Under the pieces are notes generated by a model that saw only the letters and a list, made by a program, of their open reading frames with translations, did no database searches and had not been told where the DNA came from. Source: Phenylobacterium sp. SCN 70-31 (GTDB taxonomy: Bacteria > Pseudomonadota > Alphaproteobacteria > Caulobacterales > Caulobacteraceae). Taken from it: DNA of 64,000 nt. Of the stretch, positions 63,702-64,000 are shown in pieces. A program made the translations under genes and the position numbers. How positions within the stretch are numbered: the stretch's first letter is position 1; each line of letters starts with the position of its first letter. The DNA is taken from positions 42,225 to 106,224 of the forward strand of contig NZ_MEEX01000011.1 of the NCBI RefSeq assembly GCF_001724605.1, read 5' to 3'.

Positions 63702-64000
63702 ATGTCCGAGGGACGCGACATCGACACGCTGGCTCTGGCGACGCTCGACCGGCTGGCCGCGCTGGACCTCTCCGCCGCGGAGAAGGCCCACGGCGCCCTC
63801 ATGGCCGCCGAGGATCCCAAGGACATCCCCGAACTTTCCCGCGCCTACCGCGGCCTCGCCCGCTCCCTGCGCCAGACCCTGGCGCTCAAGGACCGCCTGA
63901 GACGCCAGCGCGCCGAACGCTCCGAGTCCCGTCCCGACCCCGACCGCCTGGCCCGCGCCGGCCGCTTCGACATCCTGGCCGAGGCCGTCCGCGAGGCCGC
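63702..64000 (+). CDS. Unknown protein, 5' part only
   Basis: The frame from ATG 63702 (MSEGRDIDTLALATLDRLAA) runs open to the window end. The visible 99 residues are helical and charged (KDIPELSRAYRGLARSLRQT, LALKDRLRRQRAERSES) with no membrane segment. No family can be assigned from this part. Confidence 0.65.
   Translation, partial: MSEGRDIDTLALATLDRLAALDLSAAEKAHGALMAAEDPKDIPELSRAYRGLARSLRQTLALKDRLRRQRAERSESRPDPDRLARAGRFDILAEAVREA

Overview
The window reads as a chromosomal segment of a high-GC alphaproteobacterium, most likely in the order Caulobacterales (Caulobacter/Phenylobacterium/Brevundimonas-like). This rests on an NtrZ-like periplasmic protein, a DUF3576 lipoprotein, a PEPxxWA-CTERM protein, TonB-receptor based uptake, the sucCDAB-lpd arrangement and GC-rich intergenic palindromes. 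This is recognition of families by eye; no database search was run.

Core chromosome, 1 to about 49.2 kb. The left part holds priA (partial), a transaldolase-like gene, a DUF484-xerC pair, and a TCA operon on the minus strand (sucC, sucD, sucA, sucB, lpd, then a GNAT gene) with a readable sigma70-type promoter upstream of sucC. Next come a membrane LytTR regulator, a frameshifted acetyltransferase, dapB with an amidase, purE-purK, a diguanylate cyclase, a Nudix hydrolase, an unusual TetR-HTH/glycosyltransferase fusion with a TGACAG/CTGTCA palindrome at its start codon, and an intact TetR regulator. The middle part holds Smr, MltA and Tim44-like genes, secB, a murJ-trpS-usp run, a sulfotransferase-like gene, a YggS-type PLP protein, a ThiE-like gene lacking an ordinary start codon, ntrZ-like and DUF3576 genes, and a leuS-lptE-holA operon. 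The right part of the core has a TonB receptor/carboxylesterase/AraC cluster, a LysR gene, a double-domain M16 peptidase, a PEP-CTERM protein, a YegD-like Hsp70 and an Rnk/GreA-like factor.

Accessory region, 49.5 to 61.6 kb. A tRNA-Ala(CGC) gene at 61522-61597 (minus) is the anchor. A 37-bp copy of its 3' end lies at 51153-51189, next to a P4-type tyrosine integrase. These two copies bound a 10.4-kb integrative element. It carries an XRE regulator with divergent operators, an AlpA-like excisionase, a small primase-N-terminal-like protein, a TOPRIM + DUF927 helicase/primase, several overlapping unknown genes, a PemK/MazF-like protein, paired TGATTACA-type repeats near both ends, and two mirror-image clusters of the 9-mer GGTTCCCAG that look like replication iterons. 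The architecture resembles the P4 satellite (integrase, AlpA, alpha-like primase-helicase, ori plus crr). No capsid, tail, terminase or conjugation genes are visible.

Outside that element, a third, partial tRNA-end copy (49499-49520) bounds a 1.6-kb cassette with two overlapping unknown genes. The cassette has a 17-bp direct repeat placed about 59 bp inside each end and no integrase. The simplest reading is tandem accretion: an integrase-less cassette (CIME-like) and then a satellite-like element inserted at the same tRNA gene. To the right of the tRNA the core chromosome resumes with yggT, a DUF167 gene that seems to start at CTG inside a CTGA overlap, a sirtuin, a small lipoprotein and a partial unknown gene.
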